NCBI RefSeq assembly: GCF_023078475.1 | Contig: NZ_CP095741.1 | Coordinates: 3,534,001-3,598,000 of the forward strand | Origin: Luteibacter aegosomaticola | GTDB lineage: Bacteria; Pseudomonadota; Gammaproteobacteria; Xanthomonadales; Rhodanobacteraceae | Length of the DNA: 64,000 nucleotides | Direction of reading: 5' to 3' | In this document: one piece after another, positions 1 through 8,532 of the stretch | How positions within the stretch are numbered: the stretch's first letter is position 1 | How the letters are laid out: each line of letters opens with the position of its first letter | The notes under the pieces: model-generated | Databases searched by the model: none | The model's input: only the letters and a program-made list of their open reading frames with translations | What the model was told of the DNA's origin: nothing | Position numbers and translations under genes: made by a program

Positions 1-1906
1 GGGACTCCAGGGAAGCCTGTGCGCTACGGGTCGAGCTGGCCTGCTGGATGCCACCGGCAGCAATCAGCATCGAGATATCGACCATGCCGGCGCTCGTCGC
101 ACCCGGCGCCAGGATGTTGCTGATTTGCGTCATGGCGCCATCGACACGCTGCGCCGACGAGGTTGCCGCGAGCGATTGCGACATGGTGCTGTTGGCGACG
201 CTGGTGACGCTGAGTGACGTGGTATCGAGAAAGACTTCGGTAGCTGCGTACTGCAACGTCGACGAGAAGAATACGCCAGGGCCTTTCACCGTCTGGGCGA
301 ACTGTCCCTGGACGCTACCAGCGGACAGTACCTGCTGATGCGAGGTCTTCATGTAGTTAGGCACCGCGCCGGTGAACGCGATGGTGCCGCCGAGCGTCGC
401 CGTGCCACCTACGGTGAACGGTGTGCCGATCAGCAGTGAAAGCGTCCCGTCGCTGGCGAGATTCAGGTTGCCATCAATATGCGCACCCTCGAGGCCCACT
501 GGGTCGGATCCACCCACCGTCAACGAACCGTGGTTCGTCACGCTTCCGTGCAGGGTCGCATTCAACTTCGCGCTACCGGCGTGTCCGACAGTCAGGGAGC
601 TCGCAAGATCGTTCATGACCTGAAGCGTCGCATTGCCGTCCACCGTCGTGGGACCGGTATACGAGTTGTTGCCCAGTAGCGAGAGCATGCCCGCGCCGGT
701 GACATTCAGGCCGCCAGTGCCTGCGATATCGTTTGAGAACGTCATGGTGCTGCCGGTGACGTTCGCGTTGAAATTGCCCCAGTCGAAGCGGCCTGGGCCG
801 CGTACCGCGCGGCCGACATTAAGGCGCCCGTAGCCGTAGATGGCATCGGGACCCGGGTCACCCAGGTCATCGGCAGTGCCCAGGATGATCTGGCGCACCG
901 CGTTGTAATCGAGCGAAGGGAACGCGCTGTGTACCACGGCCGCGGCACCTGACACCTGCGGCGCGGCAAGCGATGTGCCCGACCAGATCTGGTAGGTGGT
1001 ATTGGCCGCGGTGGAATCCGCCGAGGCCACGATCACGTCACCCGGCGCGGCCAGGCAATAGTTCTTGGCGATACCGCAGCGGTTGGAGTACGACGCGATC
1101 TGCGAGGTGTTGTTGCTGTCAAGCGCAACGACCGTCAGCCACCCCTGTTCAAGATCGGGCGCTCGCGAGGGCAGCGCCGCCACGTCGGAAGGATTCGGAT
1201 CGCCGTTGTTACCTGCCGCGAACACGAAGAGATGCGCGCCGTTCGCCGTCAGCGACGCGTAGGCGTCGTGGAAGCTCTTCGTCGCCGCCGTGTCCGTGAC
1301 GTCCCAATAAACGCCACCCCACGAATTGTTGATGATGCGCGCGCCGTGGCTGGCGACGTCGCTATTGACCTGGCCGAGCGGGTCAGCGGAAGTGGTCTTG
1401 TTACCCTGCCCCGAGCCATCGTCGGTGGGTGCCTTGTCGTTGATGATGCGCGCCGACACGATCGTGGCCTGCGGGGCCACACCGCCAACGAACAGGCCGA
1501 AGGGCGTGCCAGCCGCGATTTCGGCCACGGCCGTGCCGTGGCCAACCACATCGTCGACGCCGGTGTTGTTCGTGGAGGGATCGACATACGTGAGGTTGCT
1601 CGTGACCCGGCCTGCGAGCGCAGGGTGCGCGCGAGTAACGCCGGTGTCGATGATGCCAATGACCTCACCCTGGCCATTGAAACCGGCGCCCTGGGCGATA
1701 CGCACGTTCGTGGCCGTCAGCTGGACATCGATCGGGGGCTGTGGCGTCGATGGGGTGGTCGGCTGGGTCGGGGTGGTCGGTGGGTTGATGACGGTGCCGC
1801 CGCCCCCACTGCTCTTCCCGCCGCCTCCGCCACCACAGGCGGCCACGCCAAGGCTCACGCAAACGGCCAGCGCAAGTTCGCGCTGGCGAAGGATATTCCT
1901 GCCCAT
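1..1906 (-). CDS. Subtilisin-like (S8) autotransporter serine protease, 5' part only
   Basis: Probable cell-surface subtilase of the autotransporter type; the gene runs off the left edge, so the C-terminal beta-barrel is not visible. Reading from the ATG at 1906, residues 1-24 form a signal with a lipobox-like end (GVAAC, Cys24), followed by a Gly-rich and Pro/Thr-rich linker. The S8 triad is present: Asp87 in IIDTGV, His123 in GHGTAVAE and Ser312 in GTSLAAP. After about residue 365 comes a passenger region with a PATR-like strand repeat (LSLLGNNSYTGPTTV), typical of autotransporter stalks. The start has GGGGA about 9 bases upstream. The lipobox suggests a lipidated surface maturation protease like Bordetella SphB1, but that is inference. 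The protease assignment is firm; the barrel is assumed. Confidence 0.9.
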   Translation of the reverse strand, partial: MGRNILRQRELALAVCVSLGVAACGGGGGGKSSGGGGTVINPPTTPTQPTTPSTPQPPIDVQLTATNVRIAQGAGFNGQGEVIGIIDTGVTRAHPALAGRVTSNLTYVDPSTNNTGVDDVVGHGTAVAEIAAGTPFGLFVGGVAPQATIVSARIINDKAPTDDGSGQGNKTTSADPLGQVNSDVASHGARIINNSWGGVYWDVTDTAATKSFHDAYASLTANGAHLFVFAAGNNGDPNPSDVAALPSRAPDLEQGWLTVVALDSNNTSQIASYSNRCGIAKNYCLAAPGDVIVASADSTAANTTYQIWSGTSLAAPQVSGAAAVVHSAFPSLDYNAVRQIILGTADDLGDPGPDAIYGYGRLNVGRAVRGPGRFDWGNFNANVTGSTMTFSNDIAGTGGLNVTGAGMLSLLGNNSYTGPTTVDGNATLQVMNDLASSLTVGHAGSAKLNATLHGSVTNHGSLTVGGSDPVGLEGAHIDGNLNLASDGTLSLLIGTPFTVGGTATLGGTIAFTGAVPNYMKTSHQQVLSAGSVQGQFAQTVKGPGVFFSSTLQYAATEVFLDTTSLSVTSVANSTMSQSLAATSSAQRVDGAMTQISNILAPGATSAGMVDISMLIAAGGIQQASSTRSAQASLES

Positions 1907-2106
1907 ATTCAGTTTTCCCCAGAGTTCGACATCAATGTCGCGCCACCACATCGTGACATGGCGCCCTGCGGAATCTTTACACAAAATACTGCGGATCGTC
2001 TGTGACGAATGCGGCAGTGCGCATTGCCCCGCCCCGGGCCCCACTGCGATACTCCGCCGGTTTCCTCCCCCCACGGGGCGGCCATCTGCAGTACCACGGA
2101 GTCCCC

Positions 2107-3282
2107 ATGTCCGACATCGTCATCGCGGGTGCCAAGCGCACCGCCATTGGTTCCTTCCTCGGCCAGTTCACCGGCGTGCCCACGCCCGAATTGGGCGCCA
2201 TCGCCATCAAGGCGGCCCTGGAACAGTCGGGCGTGGGCGCGGCCGATGTGACCGAAGTGATCATGGGCTGCGTGCTCCCGGCCAACCTGGGCCAGGCACC
2301 GGCGCGCCAGGCCTCGCTGAAGGCCGGCCTGCCGACCTCGGCGGGCGCCACCACGATCAACAAGGTGTGCGGTTCCGGCATGAAAGCCATCATGCTCGCG
2401 CACGATCTGATCAAGGCGGGCTCCGCGTCGGTCGTTGTCGCCGGCGGCATGGAATCGATGACGAACGCACCGCACATGGTGAATGCGCGCACCGGCATCC
2501 GTTACGGCGACGGCCAGCTCGTCGACCACATGGCATGGGATGGCCTCACCAACCCCTACGACGGCCAGTCCATGGGTGTCTTCGGTGAGAAGTGCGCCGA
2601 CAAGTACCATTTCACCCGCGAAGCCCAGGATGCCTACGCCATCGCGTCGGTGGAGCGCGCAAAAGCCGCGCAGGCAGCCGCCGCGTTCGCCAACGAGATC
2701 GTTCCGGTGACGGTGCAGGGTCGCAAGGGCCCGCAAGACTTCGTGGAAGACGAGCAGCCGGGCCGTTCCGATACCGCGAAGATCCCGACGCTGCGCGCCG
2801 CTTTCCGCAAGGAAAATGGCACGATCACCGCCGCCAGCTCGTCGAGCATTTCCGATGGCGCTGCCGCGCTCGTCCTGATGTCAGCCGACGATGCGAAGGC
2901 CAAGGGCGCGAAGCCGCTGGCCCGCATCGTGGCGCACGCCACCCATTCGCAGGAACCGGAATGGTTCACCACGGCGCCTGTTGGCGCGATCCAGAAGGTG
3001 CTCGACAAGGCCGGCTGGAAGGTGGGCGAAGTCGATCTGTTCGAAGTGAACGAAGCCTTCGCCGTGGTGCCGATGGCGGTGATGCACGAGCTTGGCGTCG
3101 GCCACGACAAGCTCAATGTAAACGGCGGCGCGTGCGCGCTGGGCCATCCGATTGGCGCGAGCGGCGCTCGCATCGTGGTCACTCTTCTCAATGCGTTGAC
3201 GGTACGTGGGGCAAAAAGGGGCGTCGCCTCGCTTTGCATTGGTGGCGGCGAAGCAACGGCTATCGCCATCGAACTGGTGTGA
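2107..3282 (+). CDS. Acetyl-CoA C-acetyltransferase (thiolase)
   Basis: A 391-residue thiolase that condenses two acetyl-CoA to acetoacetyl-CoA or runs the reverse cleavage; cytoplasmic. The nucleophile Cys88 lies in NKVCGSGMKA, His347 in ALGHPIGASG and the acid/base Cys377 in SLCIGGGEA. Length and motifs fit the biosynthetic/degradative acetyl-CoA acetyltransferase class rather than FadA. The frame is open further upstream, but the ATG at 2107 (MSDIVIAGAKRT) matches the family N terminus and has GGAG just upstream. It is divergent from the autotransporter. The carboxyltransferase gene follows after a small lipoprotein, so a role in branched-chain or ketone-body carbon flow is possible but unproven. 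Confidence 0.95.
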   Translation: MSDIVIAGAKRTAIGSFLGQFTGVPTPELGAIAIKAALEQSGVGAADVTEVIMGCVLPANLGQAPARQASLKAGLPTSAGATTINKVCGSGMKAIMLAHDLIKAGSASVVVAGGMESMTNAPHMVNARTGIRYGDGQLVDHMAWDGLTNPYDGQSMGVFGEKCADKYHFTREAQDAYAIASVERAKAAQAAAAFANEIVPVTVQGRKGPQDFVEDEQPGRSDTAKIPTLRAAFRKENGTITAASSSSISDGAAALVLMSADDAKAKGAKPLARIVAHATHSQEPEWFTTAPVGAIQKVLDKAGWKVGEVDLFEVNEAFAVVPMAVMHELGVGHDKLNVNGGACALGHPIGASGARIVVTLLNALTVRGAKRGVASLCIGGGEATAIAIELV

Positions 3283-3442
3283 AGCCTACGTCGAAAGAAC
3301 GGGTTTGTTAGCGCCAGCATCACGCGGTTTCCATGGGGTTTAATGCCCCCTGAAGCGGTTCCGTGCGATCGCTGGCGATGCCCAGACAACTGAGCTATTA
3401 ATGTGCCCGCCTCACGGCATTCCACGGCTAAGGAGAACCACA

Positions 3443-3829
3443 ATGAACTTCACGCGTACCCTTCTCGCCTCCGGGCTCGTCGCGCTTCTGGCAGCTTGCA
3501 GCAACGGCGCGCAGGATTCCGCGCAGGATGCCCAGAAGTCGGCTTCCGACGCCCAGCAGCAGGCCGACAAGGCGCAGCAGGCTGCCGACCAGTCGCAGAA
3601 CGCTGCGACGAACCAGGCCGCCGACCAGGCGCAGCAGTCCGCTGACCAGGCCAAGGATGCCGCTGCCCAGGCCCAGAATGCCGCTTCGGCCTCCACCGCG
3701 GGTGGCACGCCTGAAGCTGCCAAGGATGCCGCTTCCAACGCCGCGGACCAGGCCGACAAGTCGGCCGACCAGGCCAAGGATGCTGCCTCCAACGCCGATA
3801 GCGCGAAGGACGACAGCACCAAGAAGTAA
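3443..3829 (+). CDS. Small alanine-rich coiled-coil lipoprotein
   Basis: A 128-residue protein with a lipoprotein signal (LLASGLVALLAAC, lipidated Cys19). The mature part is almost entirely Ala, Gln, Asp, Lys and Ser in recurring units such as DQAKDAA and DQAQQSA, which should form one long amphipathic helix or coiled coil. Composition recalls Lpp-type and other alanine-rich envelope lipoproteins, but no specific family is recognised. AAGGAG precedes the ATG at 3443. An intrinsic terminator follows at 3857-3884, so it is probably a single-gene unit, and likely well expressed given the strong ribosome binding site. Role unknown; an envelope spacer or periplasmic helper is a guess. Confidence 0.8.
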   Translation: MNFTRTLLASGLVALLAACSNGAQDSAQDAQKSASDAQQQADKAQQAADQSQNAATNQAADQAQQSADQAKDAAAQAQNAASASTAGGTPEAAKDAASNAADQADKSADQAKDAASNADSAKDDSTKK

Positions 3830-3856
3830 TCCCGCAAGGGTTACCTCGGTTGACGA

Positions 3857-3884
3857 ACGGCCACCCTTAGCGGTGGCCGTTTTT
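3857..3884 (+). terminator. Rho-independent terminator after the Ala-rich lipoprotein
   Basis: Nine-base-pair stem ACGGCCACC / GGTGGCCGT with a CTTAGC loop, followed by five T. It lies 28 bases after the lipoprotein stop. Confidence 0.85.
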
Positions 3885-3970
3885 CATGGGGCCTGCCGCA
3901 GCGCAGCGTTTGCGGCACGGGCGTGGCGGCTATGATGGCGGTTTGATCCGCTTGCCGCTGGCCTCTCCCC

Positions 3971-5578
3971 ATGCCCATCCTCACGTCGCAGATCGATCCC
4001 CGCTCCCCGGAATTCCAGGCCGCCAGCCTGCGCCTTCGCGCGCTGACGGACGACCTGCGCGATACCCTGAAACGCACGGCGGAAGGCGGTGGCGCCAAAG
4101 CCCGCGAGAAGCATGTCGCACGCGGCAAGCTGTTGCCGCGTGAACGCATTCGCGCACTGCTCGATCCCGGTTCACCGTTCCTTGAAATCGCGCCGTTGGC
4201 GGCGCACGGTATGTACGACGATGCCGCACCGGCTGCGGGCGTCATCGCCGGCATTGGCCGTGTGATGGGCCAGGAAGTGGTGGTGCTGGCGAACGACGCC
4301 ACCGTAAAAGGCGGCACCTATTTCCCGATGACGGTGAAAAAGCACCTGCGGGCGCAGGAAGTGGCGATGGAAAACCGCCTTCCGTGCATTTACCTCGTGG
4401 ATTCCGGCGGCGCTTTCCTGCCGCTCCAGGATGAAGTGTTTCCCGACCGTGAACACTTCGGCCGCATTTTCTACAACCAGGCGCGCATGAGCGCCCAGGG
4501 CATACCGCAGATTGCCGTGGTGATGGGCTCGTGCACGGCCGGTGGCGCGTACGTTCCCGCCATGAGCGATGAGACCATCATCGTGCGCGAGCAGGGCACC
4601 ATCTTCCTGGGCGGCCCGCCACTGGTGAAGGCGGCGACGGGCGAAGTGGTCGACGCGGAGGCACTGGGCGGTGCCGATGTGCACACCTCTGTCTCTGGTG
4701 TGGCGGACCATTTCGCCGAGAACGACGCGCATGCCCTCTCCATCGCGCGCGATATCGTGGGCTCTCTCAACCGGCTGAAGAAGATGCCGCTCGCGGTGCG
4801 TCCGCCGCTCGAGCCACGCTTCAGCGCCGAAGAGCTCTACGGTGTCATCCCCGAGGATACCCGGCGCCCGTTCGATATCCGCGAGGTCATCGCGCGCATT
4901 GTCGATGACTCGGAGTTCCACGAATTCAAGGCGCGCTACGGCAAGACGCTGGTTACCGGCTTTGCGCACATCCATGGCTACCCCGTGGGTATCGTGGCCA
5001 ACAACGGCATCCTGTTTGGCGAAAGCGCCCAGAAGGGCGCGCATTTCATCGAGCTCTGCAACCAGCGCAACGTCCCCCTCGTGTTCCTGCAGAACATCAC
5101 CGGCTTCATGGTGGGCCGGAAGTACGAGAACGCGGGTATCGCGAAGGACGGCGCCAAGATGGTGACCGCTGTCGCATGCTCGCACGTACCTAAGTTCACC
5201 GTGGTGATCGGCGGTTCGTTTGGTGCGGGTAACTACGCGATGTGTGGCCGCGCCTACGGCGCGCGGTTCCTGTGGATGTGGCCGAATGCACGCATTAGCG
5301 TCATGGGTGGCGAGCAGGCAGCCTCGGTGCTGGCCACCGTGCGCCGCGACGGCATCGAAGCCGGCGGCGGCACCTGGAGCCCGGAGGAAGAGGAGGCGTT
5401 CAAGGCACCCGTCCGCGACCAGTACGAGCGCCAGGGCCACCCCTACTACGCCAGCGCTCGCCTGTGGGACGACGGCATCATCGACCCCGCGGATACGCGC
5501 CGCGTCCTGGGCCTGGCGATTTCGGCTTCGATGAACGCACCGATCGAACAAGGCCGCTTCGGGGTCTTCCGCATGTAA
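3971..5578 (+). CDS. Acyl-CoA carboxylase carboxyltransferase (beta) subunit, methylcrotonyl-CoA carboxylase-like
   Basis: A 535-residue biotin-dependent carboxyltransferase that would transfer CO2 from carboxybiotin to an acyl-CoA. Length and sequence ([67 protein letters not shown]) match the beta subunit of methylcrotonyl-CoA carboxylase in leucine degradation better than propionyl-CoA carboxylase. No biotin carboxylase/biotin carrier (alpha) gene, isovaleryl-CoA dehydrogenase or enoyl hydratase lies beside it, so the partner must be encoded elsewhere. The nearest functional relative is the thiolase upstream. Substrate assignment is by similarity only. Confidence 0.88.
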   Translation: MPILTSQIDPRSPEFQAASLRLRALTDDLRDTLKRTAEGGGAKAREKHVARGKLLPRERIRALLDPGSPFLEIAPLAAHGMYDDAAPAAGVIAGIGRVMGQEVVVLANDATVKGGTYFPMTVKKHLRAQEVAMENRLPCIYLVDSGGAFLPLQDEVFPDREHFGRIFYNQARMSAQGIPQIAVVMGSCTAGGAYVPAMSDETIIVREQGTIFLGGPPLVKAATGEVVDAEALGGADVHTSVSGVADHFAENDAHALSIARDIVGSLNRLKKMPLAVRPPLEPRFSAEELYGVIPEDTRRPFDIREVIARIVDDSEFHEFKARYGKTLVTGFAHIHGYPVGIVANNGILFGESAQKGAHFIELCNQRNVPLVFLQNITGFMVGRKYENAGIAKDGAKMVTAVACSHVPKFTVVIGGSFGAGNYAMCGRAYGARFLWMWPNARISVMGGEQAASVLATVRRDGIEAGGGTWSPEEEEAFKAPVRDQYERQGHPYYASARLWDDGIIDPADTRRVLGLAISASMNAPIEQGRFGVFRM

Positions 5579-5669
5579 GCGCTCCTGCAAGTTCAGCTGC
5601 GAGTTACAAAGTAGCCGTAAGTCCCTGCCCCATCGACATTCCCGGTGAGCGTGATAACCTCGCCGGTCC

Positions 5670-7016
5670 ATGTCCGACACTTCCGACCGCGCGGCACCCG
5701 AGATCTTCACGCCCTCTGGCCTGAACCGGCTGGTGCGCGATCTGCTGGAAGACGCGCTGCCCGTCGGTGTGTGGATCGAAGGCGAGTTGTCAAACGTGGC
5801 GCGTCCCACGTCCGGGCATATCTACTTCACCCTGAAGGACGCTAACGCCCAGGTGCGCTGCGCCATGTTCCGCATGGCGGCGTCGCGCCTGCGTTTTCGC
5901 CCGACTGACGGCATGCATGTGCTGATGCGGGCGAAGGTGGGCCTGTACGAAGCGCGCGGTGAGTTCCAACTGGTCGCGGACCACATGGAACCCGCCGGCG
6001 AGGGTGCTCTCCAGCGCGAATTCGAACAGCTCAAGGCCCGGCTTGGCGCCGAAGGCCTCTTCGATGCCGAGCGCAAACGCCCCCTGCCCGCCTTCCCCCG
6101 GCGCATCGGCGTGATCACCTCGCCCAGCGGCGCGGCGATTCGCGATGTCCTGAGCGTGCTCGGCCGCCGCCTCGGCCTGGCCGAGGTGGAGGTGCTGCCT
6201 GTCCCCGTTCAGGGTCGGGAAGCGCCTCCCGCCATCGCCGCCATGGTGAGGCGCGCGGCCGCCAGCGGCCGCTACGATGTGTTGCTCGTGACCCGTGGTG
6301 GCGGTTCGCTGGAAGACCTCTGGGCATTCAACGACGAACAGGTGGCGCGTGCCATCCACGCCAGCGCCGTACCCGTGGTCTCGGCCGTGGGCCACGAGGT
6401 CGATTTCACCATTGCCGATTTCGTGGCCGACCTGCGCGCAGCGACGCCTTCAGCTGCCGCCGAATTGCTGGTGCCCGATGGGGCTGACCTGGCACGTAAC
6501 CTCGACCGCCTGCGCCAGCGCATGGCCACCCTGGTGACCCGGCGCATCCAGGCCGCCGCCCAGCGCACCGACCACCTCCACGCACGGCTGAATTCGCAAC
6601 GCCCGCAGGCACGCCTTGCACGCGATGCACAGCGCCTTGAAGCCGTGCATCGCCGCCTGCGCACGGCGATCAACCAATCGAATGCGCTGCGCCGCGCCCG
6701 CCTGGATCGCTTGCAGGCTCGCCTCGCCGCGCAGCATCCCCGCCTGCGGCTGACGCCGGTGGAGCAACGCATCGCGGCCCTGCGCCAGCGGCTCGTGAAT
6801 AGCATGGCGCGACGGCTTGAACGCGACCAGTTGCGCGTGCACCAGCAGGGTCGCACCCTGCATGCCGTCAGTCCCCTGGCCACACTGGAACGTGGCTACG
6901 CCATCGTGTTCGACCAGCGTGACGCCGTTGTCCGCCGCGCTAACGACATCCGTGTGGGTGAACGCGTGCGGGTGATGCTTGCCGAGGGCGAGATGCGCCT
7001 CCTCCGGGAAGATTGA
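5670..7016 (+). CDS. xseA: Exodeoxyribonuclease VII large subunit
   Basis: A 448-residue protein with the full XseA layout. It has an N-terminal OB fold (PVGVWIEGELSNVARPTSGHIYFTLKD, about residues 28-60), a catalytic core (IGVITSPSGAAIRDVL, TRGGGSLEDLWAFNDE, SAVGHEVDFTIADFVADLRAATPSAAAE) and a long Arg/Gln-rich helical C terminus. With XseB it degrades single-stranded DNA from both ends in repair. The small subunit is not nearby, which is common. The ATG at 5670 matches family starts although the ribosome binding site is weak. Confidence 0.96.
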   Translation: MSDTSDRAAPEIFTPSGLNRLVRDLLEDALPVGVWIEGELSNVARPTSGHIYFTLKDANAQVRCAMFRMAASRLRFRPTDGMHVLMRAKVGLYEARGEFQLVADHMEPAGEGALQREFEQLKARLGAEGLFDAERKRPLPAFPRRIGVITSPSGAAIRDVLSVLGRRLGLAEVEVLPVPVQGREAPPAIAAMVRRAAASGRYDVLLVTRGGGSLEDLWAFNDEQVARAIHASAVPVVSAVGHEVDFTIADFVADLRAATPSAAAELLVPDGADLARNLDRLRQRMATLVTRRIQAAAQRTDHLHARLNSQRPQARLARDAQRLEAVHRRLRTAINQSNALRRARLDRLQARLAAQHPRLRLTPVEQRIAALRQRLVNSMARRLERDQLRVHQQGRTLHAVSPLATLERGYAIVFDQRDAVVRRANDIRVGERVRVMLAEGEMRLLRED

Positions 7017-7101
7017 GCCGCGGCGCGGCAAACCGCCTCACGACAACTGAACACGCGCGGTCGGATCATGGGCGGCATTGCTGCCAACGAGGGCGCCGCC
7101 C

Positions 7102-8532
7102 ATGCTCGAGAAGAGCTACCCCTATTACCTCGCCAACAAGGCCGTGAAGGCCCGGGCGAAGCTGGATGTCGTCGACAAGTACACCGGCAAGGTCGCCACG
7201 CGCGTCGCGCTACCGGACGCCGCGGCGCTCGAGCAGGCGATCGCAGCCGCGACCGCCGCCACCGCTCCCATGAAAGCCTTCCGCCCCTGGCAGCGCCAGG
7301 CGGTGCTGGAACATTGCGTGGCGCGCTTCCGCGAGCGCAAGGATGAACTCGCTTATGCGCTCTGCGTGGAAGCCGGCAAGCCCATCAATGACGCGCACGG
7401 CGAAGTCACCCGCCTGATCGAAACGTTCAAGATCGCCGCGGAAGAAGCTGTCCGCATCAATGGCGAAACCCTGAATCTCGAGATCTCGGCGCGTGCCAAC
7501 GGCTACCAGGGATTCACACGCAAGGTGCCGCTGGGGCCGGTCGCTTTCATCACCCCCTTCAACTTCCCGTTGAACCTGGTGGCACACAAGGTCGCCCCTG
7601 CCATCGCCGCAGGCTGCCCCTTCGTGCTGAAGCCATCGGAGCGCACACCGCTCGGTGCGCTGATCATCGGCGAGATCCTGGCCGAGACGGATTTGCCAAA
7701 GGGTGCGTTCTCGATCCTTCCGCTGGACGGAAAGGCTGCTGCACCCCTCGTCACCGATCCTCGGCTGAAACTGCTCTCGTTTACAGGTGGCCTTATCGGC
7801 TGGGATCTGAAAGCCCAGGCCGGGCACAAGAAGGTCACCCTCGAGCTGGGTGGTAATGCTGCCTGCATCATCGATGCCGACCAGGGCGACCGCCTCGATG
7901 CCGTCGTCGATCGCCTGGTGTTCGGCGCGTTCTACCAATCCGGCCAAAGCTGCATCAGCGTGCAGCGGATCCTGGTCCACGATGACGTATACGACGCCCT
8001 GAAGCGCAAGCTCGTGGCAAAGGTGAAGACGCTCAAGGCTGGCGACCCGAAGAAAAAGAGCACCTTCCTGGGACCCATGATCGATGTGGCGGCCGCCCAG
8101 CGCCTGGAAGGCTGGATCGCCGAGGCGAAGGGGCGTGGTGCACGCGTTCTCTGTGGCGGCGGCCGCAAGGGCGCCATGCTCGAAGCAACCCTGCTCGAAA
8201 AGGTGCCGCGCGATGCGACCTTGCAGCGCATGGAAGCGTTTGGCCCCGTCGCGCTCCTGGAGCGCTTCATGACCTTCGACGAGGCGGTCGGCGTCGTCAA
8301 CGATTCGGACTTCGGCCTGCAGGCTGGCGTCTTCACGAATGACCTGCGCCATGCCATGCATGCATGGGATGCGCTGGAACAGGGTGGCGTTATCGTCAAC
8401 GACGTGCCCAGCTTCCGCGTGGACAACATGCCCTACGGCGGCCTCAAATCGTCAGGGATCGGCCGCGAGGGAGTGCGCTACGCCATCGACGACATGAGCG
8501 AGATCCGGCTGATGGTGATGCGCGACCTCTAG
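7102..8532 (+). CDS. NAD(P)-dependent aldehyde dehydrogenase family protein
   Basis: A 476-residue aldehyde dehydrogenase oxidising an unknown aldehyde. It has the fold motif ITPFNFPLNLVAHKVAPAIA, general base Glu248 (TLELGGNAA) and nucleophile Cys284 (SGQSCISVQR). Sequence near the cofactor site (SFTGGLIGWDLKAQAGHKK) places it with the short lactaldehyde/phosphonoacetaldehyde-type branch, but the substrate cannot be read from sequence. The ATG at 7102 is preferred over an in-frame TTG at 7078 because a GAGGG stands upstream and MLEKSYPYYLAN is a plausible N terminus. Its stop overlaps the convergent flavin reductase gene by four bases. Confidence 0.92.
   Translation: MLEKSYPYYLANKAVKARAKLDVVDKYTGKVATRVALPDAAALEQAIAAATAATAPMKAFRPWQRQAVLEHCVARFRERKDELAYALCVEAGKPINDAHGEVTRLIETFKIAAEEAVRINGETLNLEISARANGYQGFTRKVPLGPVAFITPFNFPLNLVAHKVAPAIAAGCPFVLKPSERTPLGALIIGEILAETDLPKGAFSILPLDGKAAAPLVTDPRLKLLSFTGGLIGWDLKAQAGHKKVTLELGGNAACIIDADQGDRLDAVVDRLVFGAFYQSGQSCISVQRILVHDDVYDALKRKLVAKVKTLKAGDPKKKSTFLGPMIDVAAAQRLEGWIAEAKGRGARVLCGGGRKGAMLEATLLEKVPRDATLQRMEAFGPVALLERFMTFDEAVGVVNDSDFGLQAGVFTNDLRHAMHAWDALEQGGVIVNDVPSFRVDNMPYGGLKSSGIGREGVRYAIDDMSEIRLMVMRDL

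Noticed and set aside
4172..5809. 545-codon minus-strand frame opposite the carboxyltransferase gene
   Set aside because: Mirror frame of a high-GC gene; it continues into the xseA start region and carries no recognisable domain.
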